NCBI RefSeq assembly: GCF_035582795.1
Contig: NC_134366.1
Span: 27,141,661-27,205,660 of the forward strand
Direction of reading: 5' to 3'
Source of the DNA: Mycteria americana
Taxonomy: Eukaryota; Chordata; Aves; Ciconiiformes; Ciconiidae
DNA length: 64,000 nt
Position numbers and translations under genes: made by a program. Below the pieces are notes generated by a model. That model did not search any database, was not told the DNA's origin, and worked only from the letters and a program-made list of their open reading frames with translations. Below, one piece after another: positions 60,604 through 64,000 of this stretch (within the stretch, counting starts at the first letter, position 1; each line of letters starts with the position of its first letter).

Positions 60604-63600
60604 CTGAAATGATTAAAGCTATAGATCAGTCTTGGTATTTTTTTAGCTTGAATTTCATGTGTTACACACACTAAGTCGTCTCTTGGCCACAAAGTACATG
60701 TATGTGAAATCACAGCTTTCCGGAAAGAACTGCAAACCCATCGCACTCAGCGCCCTAGCGTTACTCAATGGTGAGATGCAAAAGGGAATAACGTTTAAGG
60801 CAAGCCAAAAGGAGAAGCAAAGCCCACGGGCCGTGCTCTCCTGGGGCGTCGCAAAGCTGCTGCCAGGCTCCCCTGTGCTGCTGCGGCTTGCACAGGGAAG
60901 GGTGTGAGCAGGCAGTGTGGGAAGGACGCAGGGATCATTCGGTTCTCAGGGGAGTATTCCCTCGGGAAATGAGGGACACTTGTTAAAACCATGTAAATCA
61001 CTGTTGAGCAAGAGAGAGGCACATTAACTTGCATAGCAGATTACGGAGCAATAAACAACAGAGCGAGGAGCTGCTCTTTTGGAGCTTATGGCAAGAGAAA
61101 ATGTTTGGAGCCAGGAGGTTTTTTGGGGGAGGGGGATTTGTGGTCTCTTCTGCGGGTTCCCAGCCTCTGTGCAGCCAAGCCCACCCCATGCAGCTTTATC
61201 TCAGCAGGGAGTGGAGCTGTGGATACCATAAATCCACATCTCCTGACTTATCTGTGAAGCCTCAGGGGAGGCCACTGCTCTGACAGGGAGCTGACGGGAG
61301 CAAATTTGCACCGGGCCAAAGGCTTGGGAACGTGCCATGCTTAACAAATTTGGAAGCCTCAAATTTGTGTTTCCAGCCTGACATTAAGAGTGACAATCTG
61401 GTCCACTCCTGTCTACCTCCCTTCAGCCTGCTTGTATGTTGTGTCCCTCTCCAATAGGCTAGAAACCTGGAACTGGGCAGCCTGCACTATGATACTGACC
61501 CCAGTTTGTGCAACCTTGCACGTACAGACAGCTGGCCAGTGGGGAGATGGTCTGCTGCCTTGTCTGTCCTGTGCAGAGAGCTCTGTGGGCACCTTTGGTG
61601 TTACTGCTGCCTGTTCCCTATAAACCGTGGACATTTCTTCTGAGCTTTGGATATTCTATAATTATAATTAAAAATGTGTGACAATGTCCTGCTGATTAGT
61701 CACAGAGGGAAGAACATGGCTCCTTGTTTCTTCAGGTGTTAGTGATTTCCTAAACACTTTTGGAAGAGACAGAGAATCCTTAGCCAAATTCTGGGGAAGT
61801 CTTACCTCAGAGCACAGGCCAGCCAATGCTGGAGTGAGAATAAGGTCAAAAAAGTATATAAATAGGACACTCTGATGTCTCCAGACATCTTTAAGCAACA
61901 GCTACTTACTCTACTGCTGAAAAAAGTTCTTACTGCAGTTTACCTTGGGAGGACAATGCAGCTGTGGGAGAACAAACTGGATTGCCTTCTCCTTTATATA
62001 TTGTTAGAAAATTATTATTTGGCCTCTAGCTGCAGAATGCCTTTTTTGGGTGATGATGCATGGTAGAACAACAAAAAGCTCAGGACAGAAATAAAGGAGC
62101 TTCCAACCTCAGGGTGAGCTTATGGGATTGACAGCTTGAGAAAATCCTTTTGATTTGGAAATGAAGCAAGTCTGGGCCAGTTTTGTTGACAGACAGTTTG
62201 AAGTGCAATTTTTACAGGGCCTTTCTGTAATAGCAAAAATTCATCTGAAAGCTCTGGCCTGGAGTATCACGAGTAGAATGTCCACATGATGCCAAGGGAC
62301 CTTGTTTCTTCTGCTAAATGCATTAGCCTAGAATATTTGGCTCAACAAACTCACAAGCAAATCTTAAGAACGCGACGGAAAGTTTTCATTAGTCAGTTAC
62401 AGGGCAAGAAGCTCATGACTGTCTACGGCTCAAATTTCCAGTTGCAGCCTGGATGGGCTCTTCTAGGGCTAGATGTTGCTCTTCTCTTGTAAAGGCAGAG
62501 AGTTAATGAGAAGTGGAGCACCAAGGTCTGTTGGGTCTTGGTGGTACAACATGTATCACTCCAGGGGTCCCACCAACACGTGGTGAGCAGTGAGTAACGT
62601 AGAAAAGGTCTTACCCCAGCCATCCCAGGAAAAGGTATGACATATCCCTTTAGGTCACGCCAGGTCCTTTATGGCACAAACTGCCAATTATGCTTAATTG
62701 TATTTCCAGTTGAATTTGGAAGGCACTCTGTTTCAGCACTGTCCAAATAAATGATTCCCTTTTCACTTTTATGTGGATGAAGCTGCCTGAAGCAGCCAGA
62801 CAGAGTGGACTGTAGCTGGATGCACGCATCTGATACTGTTTTCTTGCCCTGCATAAGGGCAAGACCCAGTGAAACAATAACAAATGAGAAATGACATCCC
62901 CAGCAGCAGCTCCCAGAGAAGGGGGTCACCTGAAGGCATCAGCCTTGAAATACATCTGTCCATGTCAGGTTCCATTCAATCATCTCAAACCTTTTGTAGA
63001 AGTGTTTTATATTTGCTCGGATTTTTATTTGTCTTATAAAGCTATTTTAGAAATGTCATTAGTGATTTTTCCGAATAAAATAATCTAGATCTTCTAGCAT
63101 AGGGATTAGTTATAACAATAAATAATGAGTAACTTCATCTTGTGTTGTACATTTACCTTGATCTTTTGAACTGTAATTCAGAGCACAACCTCCTCTCGTT
63201 GCTCTTCATTGGCCTTTGGAGAAATGTATCTCTCTCCATTGATTAACATAGCCGGATGTTTAAAGTTAGACTGTGTGACTACTGCTTCTGGAATCCGTGG
63301 AATTACACTGATTTATGCAAACATAAGGGGTGGCCAGATAGTCCTAATTGGATCATTTTGCTATTAATGATTTCTACCTTAGTTAGGAGGTGCTAATGAT
63401 TACTTTTTTGTGGCAGTATTCATCTAGTTTCAATAAAAAGACTGCAGACTTCAGAGTCAAGAGTCGTGCCCATATTTATTAACCTTTTCCTTCTCAAGAT
63501 ATCATCATCCTATTACCACAGCCACCACTCTATTTATTTTTTGGGCAGTGCTGCAGATACTGATGAGTATCTTATCAGATGACTTCACTGAATTACCCAC

Positions 63601-64000
63601 CATGATGCTAGGGCTGTTCTCAGCAATATTCCAGTTAGCTCTTAATCTTTCACTACAGGCTAGCTGTCCCGGTTGCATTAAATTGCACTGCCTAAATTGA
63701 ATGTCACCTGAAAAAAAATGTTTATGACTATTTTCCTCTTGTATAATTGGATATGGAATGGCACTATTTTGGGAAGGCTCATGCTGCAACACATGAAAAT
63801 GGAAAAAGCTTTATCTGGAAAGAAACATTTAAAATGACTCTTCATGTAGGGCTGCCATTTCAAAAGCAGAGGCCTATCCGGCTTTGTATATTCAAATATT
63901 CTGAACTATGAAAACTTGGTGATAGCACAGTTGCTTGCTCCAAGAGGGCTCAGCTATTTGGATTGACAAAATTCAGAAACCTTGACTCAATTTAGGGTTC
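60604..64000 (-). other. Start of next upstream CALCR intron
   Basis: About 3.4 kb upstream of the TM4 exon in transcript order. I looked for the expected TM2-TM4 exon (ending LLGWG with a phase 1 donor) and did not find it, so the intron continues beyond the window. No transposon or RNA gene is recognisable; the composition is AT-rich with a GC-richer patch at 60800-60910. Confidence 0.65.

Noticed and set aside
62605..62640. Possible upstream CALCR exon ending GATGGCTGGG before a GTAAGA donor
   Set aside because: The phase fits and gives GWG at the end, but the preceding residues (HTFSWD) do not match the very conserved YYLLGWG, so it is coincidence.

Overview
This is a stretch of bird nuclear DNA. 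The basis for that is two 5'-truncated CR1 LINEs with the avian 3' tail (tandem ATTCTATG or ATTCTGTG), two solo LTRs of an avian ERVL-type family, spliced vertebrate exons with GT-AG introns, and AT-rich DNA full of microsatellites. The species cannot be named from the sequence. There are no operons, CRISPR arrays or prokaryotic features. Nearly all short open frames are chance frames in non-coding DNA.

The only protein gene I can support lies on the minus strand between 60603 and 40639. It is the 3' half of a class B1 (secretin-family) GPCR of the calcitonin receptor group, most likely CALCR. Five coding exons join in phase: 60603-60543, 60440-60374, 57555-57337, 48300-48259 and 40860-40639. 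They give 203 residues plus a stop, covering the end of TM4, ECL2, TM5, ICL3, TM6, ECL3, TM7 and the C-tail. The 5' exons (extracellular domain to TM4) lie beyond position 64000. The TM core resembles both CALCR and its paralogue CALCRL. The C-tail mixes motifs of both, so a phylogeny should confirm the orthology.

Layout. 1 to about 39.7 kb: intergenic DNA downstream of the receptor, with no recognisable gene. It holds a solo LTR (17867-18460, minus), a 1.2-kb CR1 relic (27970-29194, plus), microsatellites, small tandem duplications, hairpins, CpG-rich pockets and a possible 5S-like SINE relic. About 39.8-40.6 kb: probable 3' UTR. 40.6-60.6 kb: the five exons and four introns. 60.6-64 kb: the start of the next intron upstream, with no exon seen.

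Two repeats sit against splice sites of the gene. A 601-bp solo LTR (56727-57327) with a perfect 5-bp target duplication ATAAC begins at intron position +10 after the TM5-TM6 exon, so the duplication rebuilds donor positions +5 to +9. A 407-nt uninterrupted purine run (40934-41340) becomes a giant pyrimidine tract in the pre-mRNA, about 70 nt upstream of the acceptor of the last exon. These two arrangements and the mosaic C-tail are the most interesting observations. I found no convincing new multi-gene system.
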